This document shows positions 24,510 to 36,892 of a DNA stretch of 64,000 nt, one piece after another. The translations under genes and the position numbers were made by a program. Position 1 is the stretch's first letter. The number at the start of each line of letters is the position of its first letter. The DNA comes from Phorcus lineatus (Eukaryota; Mollusca; Gastropoda; Trochida; Trochidae). The stretch is taken from the NCBI GenBank assembly GCA_921293015.1, contig OV121093.1:372001-436000 (forward strand), read 5' to 3'. The notes beneath the pieces are model-generated. The model was not told the DNA's origin, searched no databases, and saw only the letters and a list, made by a program, of their open reading frames with translations.

Positions 24510-27500
24510 AAAGCATAAAGCAGTAGAGTACGTGCCAGTTAAAGCATAAAGCAGTAGAGTACGTACCAGTTAAAGCATAAAGCAGTAGAGTACGTAACAG
24601 TTAAAGCATAAAGCAGTAGAGTACGTGCCAGTTAAAGCATAAAGCAGTAGAGTACGTACCAGTTAAAGCATAAAGCAGTAGAGTACGTACCAGTTAAAGC
24701 ATCCAGCAGTAGAGTACGTACCAGTTAAAGCATACAGCAGTAGAGTACGTAACAGTTAAAGCATAAAGCAGTAGAGTACGTGCCAGTTAAAGCATAAAGC
24801 AGTAGAGTACGTATCAGTTAAAGCATACAGCAGTAGAGTACGTACCAGTTAAAGCATAAAGCAGTAGAGTACGTACCAGTTAAAGCATAAAGCAGTAGAG
24901 TACGTACCAGTTAAAGCATACAGCAGTAGAGTACGTACCAGTTAAAGCATTAAGCAGTAGAGTACGTACCAGTTAAAGCATAAAGCAGTAGAGTACGTAC
25001 CAGTTAAAGCATACAGCAGTAGAGTACTTATCAGTTAAAGCATAAAGCATTAGAGTACGTGCCAGTTAAAGCATAAAGCAGTAGAGTACGTACCAGTTAA
25101 AGCATAAAGCAGTAGAGTACGTACCAGTTAAAGCATACAGCAGTAGAGTACGTACCAGTTAAAGCATAAAGCAGTAGAGTACGTACCAGTTAAAGCATAC
25201 AGCAGTAGAGTACGTAACAGTTAAAGCATAAAGCAGTAGAGTCCGTATCAGTTAAAGCATAAAGCAGTAGAATACGTAACAGTTAAAGCATAAAGCAGTA
25301 GAGTACTTATCAGTTAAAGCATAAAGCAGTAGAGTACGTACCAGTTAAAGCATAAAGCATTAGAGTACGTACCAGTTAAAGCATACAGCAGTAGAGTACG
25401 TAACAGTTAAAGCATAAAGCAGTAGAGTACGTATCAGTTAAAGCATAAAGCAGTAGAGTACTTATCAGTTAAAGCATAAAGCAGTAGAGTACGTAACAGT
25501 TAAAGCATAAAGCAGTAGAGTCCGTATCAATTAAAGCATAAAGCAGTAGAGTACGTAACAGTTAAAGCATACAGCAGTAGAGTACGTACCAGTTAAAGCA
25601 TACAGCAGTAGAGTACGTATCAGTTAAAGCATAAAGCAGTAGAGTACGTATCAGTTAAAGCATAAAGCAGTAGAGTACGTAACAGTTAAAGCATAAAGCA
25701 GTAGAGTACGTAACAGTTAAAGCATAAAGCAGTAGAGTACGTATCAGTTAAAGCATAAAGCAGTAGAGTACGTGCCAGTTAAAGCATAAAGCAGTAGAGT
25801 ACGTACCAGTTAAAGCATAAAGCAGTAGAGTACGTACCAGTTAAAGCATACAGCAGTAGAGTACGTACCAGTTAAAGCATTAAGCAGTAGAGTACGTACC
25901 AGTTAAAGCATAAAGCAGTAGAGTACGTACCAGTTAAAGCATATAGCAGTAGAGTACGTAACAGTTAAAGCATAAAGCAGTAGAGTACGTGCCAGTTAAA
26001 GCATAAAGCAGTAGAGTACGTACCAGTTAAAGCATAAAGCAGTAGAGTACGTAACAGTTAAAGCATAAAGCAGTAGAGTACGTGCCAGTTAAAGCATAAA
26101 GCAGTAGAGTACGTACCAGTTAAAGCATAAAGCAGTAGAGTACGTACCAGTTAAAGCATACAGCAGTAGAGTACGTACCAGTTAAAGCATAAAGCAGTAG
26201 AGTACGTACCAGTTAAAGCATACAGCAGTAGAGTACGTAACAGTTAAAGCATAAAGCAGTAGAGTCCGTATCAGTTAAAGCATAAAGCAGTAGAATACGT
26301 AACAGTTAAAGCATAAAGCAGTAGAGTACTTATCAGTTAAAGCATAAAGCAGTAGAGTACGTACCAGTTAAAGCATAAAGCATTAGAGTACGTACCAGTT
26401 AAAGCATACAGCAGTAGAGTACGTAACAGTTAAAGCATAAAGCAGTAGAGTACGTATCAGTTAAAGCATAAAGCAGTAGAGTACTTATCAGTTAAAGCAT
26501 AAAGCAGTAGAGTACGTAACAGTTAAAGCATAAAGCAGTAGAGTCCGTATCAATTAAAGCATAAAGCAGTAGAGTACGTAACAGTTAAAGCATACAGCAG
26601 TAGAGTACGTACCAGTTAAAGCATACAGCAGTAGAGTACGTATCAGTTAAAGCATAAAGCAGTAGAGTACGTAACAGTTAAAGCATAAAGCAGTAGAGTA
26701 CGTATCAGTTAAAGCATAAAGCAGTAGAGTACGTATCAGTTAAAGCATACAGCAGTAGAGTACGTAACAGTTAAAGCATAAAGCAGTAGAGTCCGTATCA
26801 GTTAAAGCATACAGCAGTAGAGTACGTAACAGTTAAAGCATAAAGCAGTAGAGTACGTATCAGTTAAAGCATAAAGCAGTAGAGTACGTAACAGTTAAAG
26901 CATAAAGCAGTAGAGTACGTATCAGTTAAAGCATAAAGCAGTAGAGTACGTAACAGTTAAAGCATAAAGCAGTAGAGTACGTAACAGTTAAAGCATAAAG
27001 CAGTAGAGTACGTATCAGTTAAAGCATAAAGCATTAGAGTACGTGCCAGTTAAAGCATAAAGCAGTAGAGTACGTACCAGTTAAAGCATACAGCAGTAGA
27101 GTACGTACCAGTTAAAGCATTAAGCAGTAGAGTACGTACCAGTTAAAGCATAAAGCAGTAGAGTACGTACCAGTTAAAGCATATAGCAGTAGAGTACGTA
27201 GCAGTTAAAGCATAAAGCAGTAGAGTACGTAGCAGTTAAAGCATAAAGCAGTAGAGTACGTACCAGTTAAAGCATACAGCAGTAGAGTACGTACCAGTTA
27301 AAGCATATAGCAGTAGAGTACGTGCCAGTTAAAGCATACAGCAGTAGAGTACGTAGCAGTTAAAGCATACAGCAGTAGAGTACGTACCAGTTAAAGCATA
27401 TAGCAGTAGAGTACGTGCCAGTTAAAGCATAAAGCAGTAGAGTACGTACCAGTTAAAGCATAAAGCAGTAGAGTACGTAACAGTTAAAGCATAAAGCAGT

Positions 27501-30500
27501 AGAGTACGTACCAGTTAAAGCATAAAGCAGTAGAGTACGTATCAGTTAAAGCATAAAGCAGTAGAGTACGTATCAGTTAAAGCATACAGCAGTAGAGTAC
27601 GTAACAGTTAAAGCATAAAGCAGTAGAGTCCGTATCAGTTAAAGCATACAGCAGTAGAGTACGTAACAGTTAAAGCATAAAGCAGTAGAGTACGTATCAG
27701 TTAAAGCATAAAGCAGTAGAGTACGTAACAGTTAAAGCATAAAGCAGTAGAGTACGTATCAGTTAAAGCATAAAGCAGTAGAGTACGTAACAGTTAAAGC
27801 ATAAAGCAGTAGAGTACGTAACAGTTAAAGCATAAAGCAGTAGAGTACGTATCAGTTAAAGCATAAAGCATTAGAGTACGTGCCAGTTAAAGCATAAAGC
27901 AGTAGAGTACGTACCAGTTAAAGCATAAAGCAGTAGAGTACGTACCAGTTAAAGCATACAGCAGTAGAGTACGTACCAGTTAAAGCATTAAGCAGTAGAG
28001 TACGTACCAGTTAAAGCATAAAGCAGTAGAGTACGTACCAGTTAAAGCATATAGCAGTAGAGTACGTAGCAGTTAAAGCATAAAGCAGTAGAGTACGTAC
28101 CAGTTAAAGCATACAGCAGTAGAGTACGTACCAGTTAAAGCATATAGCAGTAGAGTACGTGCCAGTTAAAGCATACAGCAGTAGAGTACGTAGCAGTTAA
28201 AGCATACAGCAGTAGAGTACGTACCAGTTAAAGCATATAGCAGTAGAGTACGTGCCAGTTAAAGCATAAAGCAGTAGAGTACGTACCAGTTAAAGCATAA
28301 AGCAGTAGAGTACGTAACAGTTAAAGCATAAAGCAGTAGAGTACGTACCAGTTAAAGCATAAAGCAGTAGAGTACGTACCAGTTAAAGCATAAAGCAGTA
28401 GAGTACGTACCAGTTAAAGCATCCAGCAGTAGAGTACGTACCAGTTAAAGCATACAGCAGTAGAGTACGTAACAGTTAAAGCATAAAGCAGTAGAGTACG
28501 TGCCAGTTAAAGCATAAAGCAGTAGAGTACGTAGCAGTTAAAGCATACAGCAGTAGAGTACGTACCAGTTAAAGCATATAGCAGTAGAGTACGTGCCAGT
28601 TAAAGCATAAAGCAGTAGAGTACGTACCAGTTAAAGCATAAAGCAGTAGAGTACGTAACAGTTAAAGCATAAAGCAGTAGAGTACGTACCAGTTAAAGCA
28701 TAAAGCAGTAGAGTACGTACCAGTTAAAGCATAAAGCAGTAGAGTACGTACCAGTTAAAGCATCCAGCAGTAGAGTACGTACCAGTTAAAGCATACAGCA
28801 GTAGAGTACGTAACAGTTAAAGCATAAAGCAGTAGAGTACGTACCAGTTAAAGCATATAGCAGTAGAGTACGTAGCAGTTAAAGCATAAAGCAGTAGAGT
28901 ACGTATCAGTTAAAGCATAAAGCAGTAGAGTACGTATCAGTTAAAGCATAAAGCAGTAGAGTACGTAACAGTTAAAGCATAAAGCAGTAGAGTACGTAAC
29001 AGTTAAAGCATAAAGCAGTAGAGTACGTATCAGTTAAAGCATAAAGCATTAGAGTACGTGCCAGTTAAAGCATAAAGCAGTAGAGTACGTACCAGTTAAA
29101 GCATAAAGCAGTAGAGTACGTACCAGTTAAAGCATATAGCAGTAGAGTACGTAGCAGTTAAAGCATAAAGCATTAGAGTACGTGCCAGTTAAAGCATATA
29201 GCAGTAGAGTACGTACCAGTTAAAGCATAAAGCAGTAGAGTACGTACCAGTTAAAGCATATAGCAGTAGAGTACGTAGCAGTTAAAGCATAAAGCAGTAG
29301 AGTACGTACCAGTTAAAGCATACAGCAGTAGAGTACGTACCAGTTAAAGCATATAGCAGTAGAGTACGTGCCAGTTAAAGCATACAGCAGTAGAGTACGT
29401 AGCAGTTAAAGCATACAGCAGTAGAGTACGTACCAGTTAAAGCATATAGCAGTAGAGTACGTGCCAGTTAAAGCATAAAGCAGTAGAGTACGTACCAGTT
29501 AAAGCATAAAGCAGTAGAGTACGTAACAGTTAAAGCATAAAGCAGTAGAGTACGTACCAGTTAAAGCATAAAGCAGTAGAGTACGTACCAGTTAAAGCAT
29601 AAAGCAGTAGAGTACGTACCAGTTAAAGCATCCAGCAGTAGAGTACGTACCAGTTAAAGCATACAGCAGTAGAGTACGTACCAGTTAAAGCATAAAGCAG
29701 TAGAGTACGTACCAGTTAAAGCATACAGCAGTAGAGTACGTACCAGTTAAAGCATTAAGCAGTAGAGTACGTACCAGTTAAAGCATAAAGCAGTAGAGTA
29801 CGTACCAGTTAAAGCATATAGCAGTAGAGTACGTAGCAGTTAAAGCATAAAGCAGTAGAGTACGTACCAGTTAAAGCATACAGCAGTAGAGTACGTACCA
29901 GTTAAAGCATATAGCAGTAGAGTACGTGCCAGTTAAAGCATACAGCAGTAGAGTACGTAGCAGTTAAAGCATACAGCAGTAGAGTACGTACCAGTTAAAG
30001 CATATAGCAGTAGAGTACGTGCCAGTTAAAGCATAAAGCAGTAGAGTACGTACCAGTTAAAGCATAAAGCAGTAGAGTACGTAACAGTTAAAGCATAAAG
30101 CAGTAGAGTACGTACCAGTTAAAGCATAAAGCAGTAGAGTACGTACCAGTTAAAGCATAAAGCAGTAGAGTACGTACCAGTTAAAGCATCCAGCAGTAGA
30201 GTACGTACCAGTTAAAGCATACAGCAGTAGAGTACGTAACAGTTAAAGCATAAAGCAGTAGAGTACGTGCCAGTTAAAGCATAAAGCAGTAGAGTACGTA
30301 GCAGTTAAAGCATACAGCAGTAGAGTACGTACCAGTTAAAGCATATAGCAGTAGAGTACGTACCAGTTAAAGCATACAGCAGTAGAGTACGTACCAGTTA
30401 AAGCATAAAGCAGTAGAGTACGTACCAGTTAAAGCATAAAGCAGTAGAGTACGTACCAGTTAAAGCATATAGCAGTAGAGTACGTAGCAGTTAAAGCATA

Positions 30501-31100
30501 AAGCAGTAGAGTACGTACCAGTTAAAGCATACAGCAGTAGAGTACGTACCAGTTAAAGCATATAGCAGTAGAGTACGTGCCAGTTAAAGCATACAGCAGT
30601 AGAGTACGTAGCAGTTAAAGCATACAGCAGTAGAGTACGTACCAGTTAAAGCATATAGCAGTAGAGTACGTGCCAGTTAAAGCATAAAGCAGTAGAGTAC
30701 GTACCAGTTAAAGCATAAAGCAGTAGAGTACGTAACAGTTAAAGCATAAAGCAGTAGAGTACGTACCAGTTAAAGCATAAAGCAGTAGAGTACGTATCAG
30801 TTAAAGCATAAAGCAGTAGAGTACGTATCAGTTAAAGCATACAGCAGTAGAGTACGTAACAGTTAAAGCATAAAGCAGTAGAGTCCGTATCAGTTAAAGC
30901 ATACAGCAGTAGAGTACGTAACAGTTAAAGCATAAAGCAGTAGAGTACGTATCAGTTAAAGCATAAAGCAGTAGAGTACGTAACAGTTAAAGCATAAAGC
31001 AGTAGAGTACGTATCAGTTAAAGCATAAAGCAGTAGAGTACGTAACAGTTAAAGCATAAAGCAGTAGAGTACGTACCAGTTAAAGCATAAAGCAGTAGAG
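24510..31100. repeat. Domain-crossing duplication, left member (~6.6 kb)
   Basis: This region spans the type I to type II border and matches 43,203-49,970. The offset is exactly 18,693 bases (603 monomers) for the first 3.7 kb or so: CC copies 24,700 and 43,393, G7A copies 25,266/43,959 and 26,289/44,982, and a distinctive doubled C14G pair near 27,200/45,890. The offset becomes 18,631 (601 monomers) around 28.3 kb and 18,879 (609 monomers) by about 30.3 kb, so two- and eight-monomer changes separate the members. Confidence 0.78.
30755..31064. repeat. 310-bp tandem pair, first copy
   Basis: Ten monomers repeat directly downstream (31,065-31,374). The anchor is an A9C copy at 30,883 and its partner at 31,193, exactly 310 bases apart, each flanked by A28C and C14A copies in the same order. 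The related stretch near 49.7 kb has the ten-monomer set only once, so the doubling is local to this copy. Confidence 0.75.
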
Positions 31101-31374
31101 TACGTATCAGTTAAAGCATAAAGCAGTAGAGTACGTATCAGTTAAAGCATACAGCAGTAGAGTACGTAACAGTTAAAGCATAAAGCAGTAGAGTCCGTAT
31201 CAGTTAAAGCATACAGCAGTAGAGTACGTAACAGTTAAAGCATAAAGCAGTAGAGTACGTATCAGTTAAAGCATAAAGCAGTAGAGTACGTAACAGTTAA
31301 AGCATAAAGCAGTAGAGTACGTATCAGTTAAAGCATAAAGCAGTAGAGTACGTAACAGTTAAAGCATAAAGCAG
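31065..31374. repeat. 310-bp tandem pair, second copy
   Basis: This is the second ten-monomer copy, with its A9C marker at 31,193. I saw no differences from the first copy in the marker monomers I compared. To the right the sequence runs into C14A, C14T and G2T copies typical of this domain. Confidence 0.73.
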
Positions 31375-33161
31375 TAGAGTACGTAACAGTTAAAGCATAA
31401 AGCAGTAGAGTACGTATCAGTTAAAGCATAAAGCATTAGAGTACGTGCCAGTTAAAGCATAAAGCAGTAGAGTACGTACCAGTTAAAGCATAAAGCAGTA
31501 GAGTACGTACCAGTTAAAGCATACAGCAGTAGAGTACGTACCAGTTAAAGCATTAAGCAGTAGAGTACGTACCAGTTAAAGCATAAAGCAGTAGAGTACG
31601 TACCAGTTAAAGCATATAGCAGTAGAGTACGTAGCAGTTAAAGCATAAAGCAGTAGAGTACGTACCAGTTAAAGCATACAGCAGTAGAGTACGTACCAGT
31701 TAAAGCATATAGCAGTAGAGTACGTGCCAGTTAAAGCATACAGCAGTAGAGTACGTAGCAGTTAAAGCATACAGCAGTAGAGTACGTACCAGTTAAAGCA
31801 TATAGCAGTAGAGTACGTGCCAGTTAAAGCATAAAGCAGTAGAGTACGTACCAGTTAAAGCATAAAGCAGTAGAGTACGTATCAGTTAAAGCATAAAGCA
31901 GTAGAGTACGTACCAGTTAAAGCATAAAGCAGTAGAGTACGTACCAGTTAAAGCATAAAGCAGTAGAGTACGTACCAGTTAAAGCATCCAGCAGTAGAGT
32001 ACGTACCAGTTAAAGCATACAGCAGTAGAGTACGTAACAGTTAAAGCATAAAGCAGTAGAGTACGTGCCAGTTAAAGCATAAAGCAGTAGAGTACGTAGC
32101 AGTTAAAGCATACAGCAGTAGAGTACGTACCAGTTAAAGCATATAGCAGTAGAGTACGTGCCAGTTAAAGCATAAAGCAGTAGAGTACGTACCAGTTAAA
32201 GCATAAAGCAGTAGAGTACGTAACAGTTAAAGCATAAAGCAGTAGAGTACGTACCAGTTAAAGCATAAAGCAGTAGAGTACGTACCAGTTAAAGCATAAA
32301 GCAGTAGAGTACGTACCAGTTAAAGCATCCAGCAGTAGAGTACGTACCAGTTAAAGCATACAGCAGTAGAGTACGTAACAGTTAAAGCATAAAGCAGTAG
32401 AGTCCGTATCAGTTAAAGCATAAAGCAGTAGAATACGTAACAGTTAAAGCATAAAGCAGTAGAGTACTTATCAGTTAAAGCATAAAGCAGTAGAGTACGT
32501 ACCAGTTAAAGCATAAAGCATTAGAGTACGTACCAGTTAAAGCATACAGCAGTAGAGTACGTAACAGTTAAAGCATAAAGCAGTAGAGTACGTATCAGTT
32601 AAAGCATAAAGCAGTAGAGTACTTATCAGTTAAAGCATAAAGCAGTAGAGTACGTAACAGTTAAAGCATAAAGCAGTAGAGTCCGTATCAATTAAAGCAT
32701 AAAGCAGTAGAGTACGTAACAGTTAAAGCATACAGCAGTAGAGTACGTACCAGTTAAAGCATACAGCAGTAGAGTACGTATCAGTTAAAGCATAAAGCAG
32801 TAGAGTACGTATCAGTTAAAGCATAAAGCAGTAGAGTACGTAACAGTTAAAGCATAAAGCAGTAGAGTACGTATCAGTTAAAGCATAAAGCAGTAGAGTA
32901 CGTAACAGTTAAAGCATAAAGCAGTAGAGTACGTAACAGTTAAAGCATAAAGCAGTAGAGTACGTATCAGTTAAAGCATAAAGCAGTAGAGTACGTGCCA
33001 GTTAAAGCATAAAGCAGTAGAGTACGTATCAGTTAAAGCATACAGCAGTAGAGTACGTACCAGTTAAAGCATAAAGCAGTAGAGTACGTACCAGTTAAAG
33101 CATAAAGCAGTAGAGTACGTACCAGTTAAAGCATACAGCAGTAGAGTACGTACCAGTTAAA

Positions 33162-34357
33162 GCATTAAGCAGTAGAGTACGTACCAGTTAAAGCATAAAG
33201 CAGTAGAGTACGTACCAGTTAAAGCATATAGCAGTAGAGTACTTATCAGTTAAAGCATAAAGCATTAGAGTACGTGCCAGTTAAAGCATAAAGCAGTAGA
33301 GTACGTACCAGTTAAAGCATAAAGCAGTAGAGTACGTACCAGTTAAAGCATACAGCAGTAGAGTACGTAACAGTTAAAGCATAAAGCAGTAGAGTACGTG
33401 CCAGTTAAAGTATAAAGCAGTAGAGTACGTACCAGTTAAAGCATAAAGCAGTAGAGTACGTACCAGTTAAAGCATAAAGCAGTAGAGTACGTAGCAGTTA
33501 AAGCATAAAGCAGTAGAGTACGTAGCAGTTAAAGCATACAGCAGTAGAGTACGTAGCAGTTAAAGCATAAAGCAGTAGAGTACGTACCAGTTAAATCATA
33601 CAGCAGTAGAGTACGTACCAGTTAAAGCATACAGCAGTAGAGTACGTACCAGTTAAAGCATAAAGCAGTAGAGTACGTATCAGTTAAAGCATAAAGCAGT
33701 AGAGTACGTAACAGTTAAAGCATAAAGCAGTAGAGTACGTAGCAGTTAAAGCAGAAAGCAGTAGAGTACGTACCAGTTAAAGCATAAAGCAGTAGAGTAC
33801 GTACCAGTTGAAGCATACAGCAGTAGAGTACGTACCAGGTAAAGCATAAAGCAGTAGAGTACGTACCAGTTAAAGCATACAGCAGTAGAGTACGTAACAG
33901 TTAAAGCATAAAGCAGTAGAGTCCGTACCAGTTAAAGCATAAAGCAGTAGAGTACGTAACAGTTAAAGCATAAAGCAGTAGAGTACTTATCAGTTAAAGC
34001 ATACAGCAGTAGAGTACGTAGCAGTTAAAGCATACAGCAGTAGAGTACGTACCAGTTAAAGCATACAGCAGTAGAGTACGTACCAGTTAAAGCATACAGC
34101 AGTAGAGTACGTACCAGGTAAAGCATAAAGCAGTAGAGTACGTACCAGTTAAAGCATACAGCAGTAGAGTACGTAACAGTTAAAGCATAAAGCAGTAGAG
34201 TCCGTATCAGTTAAAGCATAAAGCAGTAGAATACGTAACAGTTAAAGCATAAAGCAGTAGAGTACTTATCAGTTAAAGCATAAAGCAGTAGAGTACGTAC
34301 CAGTTAAAGCATAAAGCATTAGAGTACGTACCAGTTAAAGCATACAGCAGTAGAGTA
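33162..34357. repeat. Rare-marker block, copy 3 of 3
   Basis: C24T (33,411), G23T (33,596), T26G (33,754) and A20G (about 33,808) lie 30,101 bases from copy 1 and 27,497 bases (887 monomers) from copy 2, both exact multiples of 31. The block sits in the second domain I segment, beyond the whole first domain II block. Similarity to copy 2 continues rightward past 34,357. Long-distance copying in register is the simplest explanation. Confidence 0.83.
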
Positions 34358-36892
34358 CGTAACAGTTAAAGCATAAAGCAGTAGAGTACGTATCAGTTAA
34401 AGCATAAAGCAGTAGAGTACTTATCAGTTAAAGCATAAAGCAGTAGAGTACGTAACAGTTAAAGCATAAAGCAGTAGAGTCCGTATCAATTAAAGCATAA
34501 AGCAGTAGAGTACGTAACAGTTAAAGCATACAGCAGTAGAGTACGTACCAGTTAAAGCATACAGCAGTAGAGTACGTATCAGTTAAAGCATAAAGCAGTA
34601 GAGTACGTATCAGTTAAAGCATAAAGCAGTAGAGTACGTAACAGTTAAAGCATAAAGCAGTAGAGTACGTAACAGTTAAAGCATAAAGCAGTAGAGTACG
34701 TACCAGTTAAAGCATAAAGCAGTAGAATACGTAACAGTTAAAGCATAAAGCAGTAGAGTACTTATCAGTTAAAGCATAAAGCAGTAGAGTACGTACCAGT
34801 TAAAGCATAAAGCATTAGAGTACGTACCAGTTAAAGCATACAGCAGTAGAGTACGTAACAGTTAAAGCATAAAGCAGTAGAGTACGTATCAGTTAAAGCA
34901 TAAAGCAGTAGAGTACTTATCAGTTAAAGCATAAAGCAGTAGAGTACGTAACAGTTAAAGCATAAAGCAGTAGAGTCCGTATCAATTAAAGCATAAAGCA
35001 GTAGAGTACGTAACAGTTAAAGCATACAGCAGTAGAGTACGTACCAGTTAAAGCATACAGCAGTAGAGTACGTATCAGTTAAAGCATAAAGCAGTAGAGT
35101 ACGTATCAGTTAAAGCATAAAGCAGTAGAGTACGTAACAGTTAAAGCATAAAGCAGTAGAGTACGTAACAGTTAAAGCATAAAGCAGTAGAGTACGTATC
35201 AGTTAAAGCATAAAGCAGTAGAGTACGTGCCAGTTAAAGCATAAAGCAGTAGAGTACGTACCAGTTAAAGCATAAAGCAGTAGAGTACGTACCAGTTAAA
35301 GCATACAGCAGTAGAGTACGTACCAGTTAAAGCATTAAGCAGTAGAGTACGTACCAGTTAAAGCATAAAGCAGTAGAGTACGTACCAGTTAAAGCATATA
35401 GCAGTAGAGTACGTAGCAGTTAAAGCATAAAGCAGTAGAGTACGTACCAGTTAAAGCATACAGCAGTAGAGTACGTACCAGTTAAAGCATAAAGCAGTAG
35501 AGTACGTGACAGTTAAAGCATACAGCAGTAGAGTACGTATCAGTTAAAGCATACAGCAGTAGAGTACGTACCAGTTAAAGCATATAGCAGTAGAGTACGT
35601 GCCAGTTAAAGCATAAAGCAGTAGAGTACGTACCAGTTAAAGCATAAAGCAGTAGAGTACGTAACAGTTAAAGCATAAAGCAGTAGAGTACGTACCAGTT
35701 AAAGCATAAAGCAGTAGAGTACGTACCAGTTAAAGCATAAAGCAGTAGAGTACGTACCAGTTAAAGCATCCAGCAGTAGAGTACGTACCAGTTAAAGCAT
35801 ACAGCAGTAGAGTACGTAACAGTTAAAGCATAAAGCAGTAGAGTACGTGCCAGTTAAAGCATAAAGCAGTAGAGTACGTATCAGTTAAAGCATACAGCAG
35901 TAGAGTACGTACCAGTTAAAGCATAAAGCAGTAGAGTACGTACCAGTTAAAGCATAAAGCAGTAGAGTACGTACCAGTTAAAGCATACAGCAGTAGAGTA
36001 CGTACCAGTTAAAGCATTAAGCAGTAGAGTACGTACCAGTTAAAGCATAAAGCAGTAGAGTACGTACCAGTTAAAGCATAAAGCAGTAGAGTACTTATCA
36101 GTTAAAGCATAAAGCATTAGAGTACGTGCCAGTTAAAGCATAAAGCAGTAGAGTACGTACCAGTTAAAGCATAAAGCAGTAGAGTACGTACCAGTTAAAG
36201 CATACAGCAGTAGAGTACGTACCAGGTAAAGCATAAAGCAGTAGAGTACGTACCAGTTAAAGCATACAGCAGTAGAGTACGTAACAGTTAAAGCATAAAG
36301 CAGTAGAGTCCGTATCAGTTAAAGCATAAAGCAGTAGAATACGTAACAGTTAAAGCATAAAGCAGTAGAGTACTTATCAGTTAAAGCATAAAGCAGTAGA
36401 GTACGTACCAGTTAAAGCATAAAGCATTAGAGTACGTACCAGTTAAAGCATACAGCAGTAGAGTACGTAACAGTTAAAGCATAAAGCAGTAGAGTACGTA
36501 TCAGTTAAAGCATAAAGCAGTAGAGTACTTATCAGTTAAAGCATAAAGCAGTAGAGTACGTAACAGTTAAAGCATAAAGCAGTAGAGTACGTATCAATTA
36601 AAGCATAAAGCAGTAGAGTACGTAACAGTTAAAGCATACAGCAGTAGAGTACGTACCAGTTAAAGCATACAGCAGTAGAGTACGTATCAGTTAAAGCATA
36701 AAGCAGTAGAGTACGTATCAGTTAAAGCATAAAGCAGTAGAGTACGTAACAGTTAAAGCATAAAGCAGTAGAGTACGTAACAGTTAAAGCATAAAGCAGT
36801 AGAGTACGTATCAGTTAAAGCATAAAGCAGTAGAGTACGTACCAGTTAAAGCATAAAGCAGTAGAGTACGTACCAGTTAAAGCATAAAGCAG

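Larger units (their letters stand above)
1..26560. repeat. Satellite domain I, first block
   Basis: This block is marked by monomer variants that I do not find in the type II domains: G11T (reading ACTTATC), G7A (reading AGAATAC), G17A (reading ATCAATT) and T18G (reading CCAGGTAAAG). They occur in a recurrent order: A9C with C14T, then G7A with C14A, then G11T with C14T, a consensus copy, a G2T copy, and then an A28C copy. This cassette marks the start of each higher-order unit. The G7A marker recurs at intervals such as 30, 37, 49-50 and 63 monomers, so unit length varies. The last G11T of the block is near 26,484 and the last G17A near 26,552. The left edge lies outside the window. Confidence 0.8.
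26561..32400. repeat. Satellite domain II, first block
   Basis: Here the type I markers G11T, G7A, G17A and T18G disappear by eye. They are replaced by dense use of C14G (GTAGCAG), A13G (GTGCCAG), A28T (CATATAGC) and the double change A27C/A28C (CATCCAGC). A typical run is A28T, A13G, A28C, C14G, A28C, A28T, A13G, several consensus-like copies, then the CC copy. CC copies lie at about 28,421, 28,761, 29,629, 30,187, 31,985 and 32,327, much closer together than in domain I. A9C survives only in a distinct context next to A28C and C14A copies, at about 30,883 and 31,193 for example. The block is flanked on both sides by domain I sequence, so its presence here implies transfer or duplication within the array. 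Confidence 0.75.
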
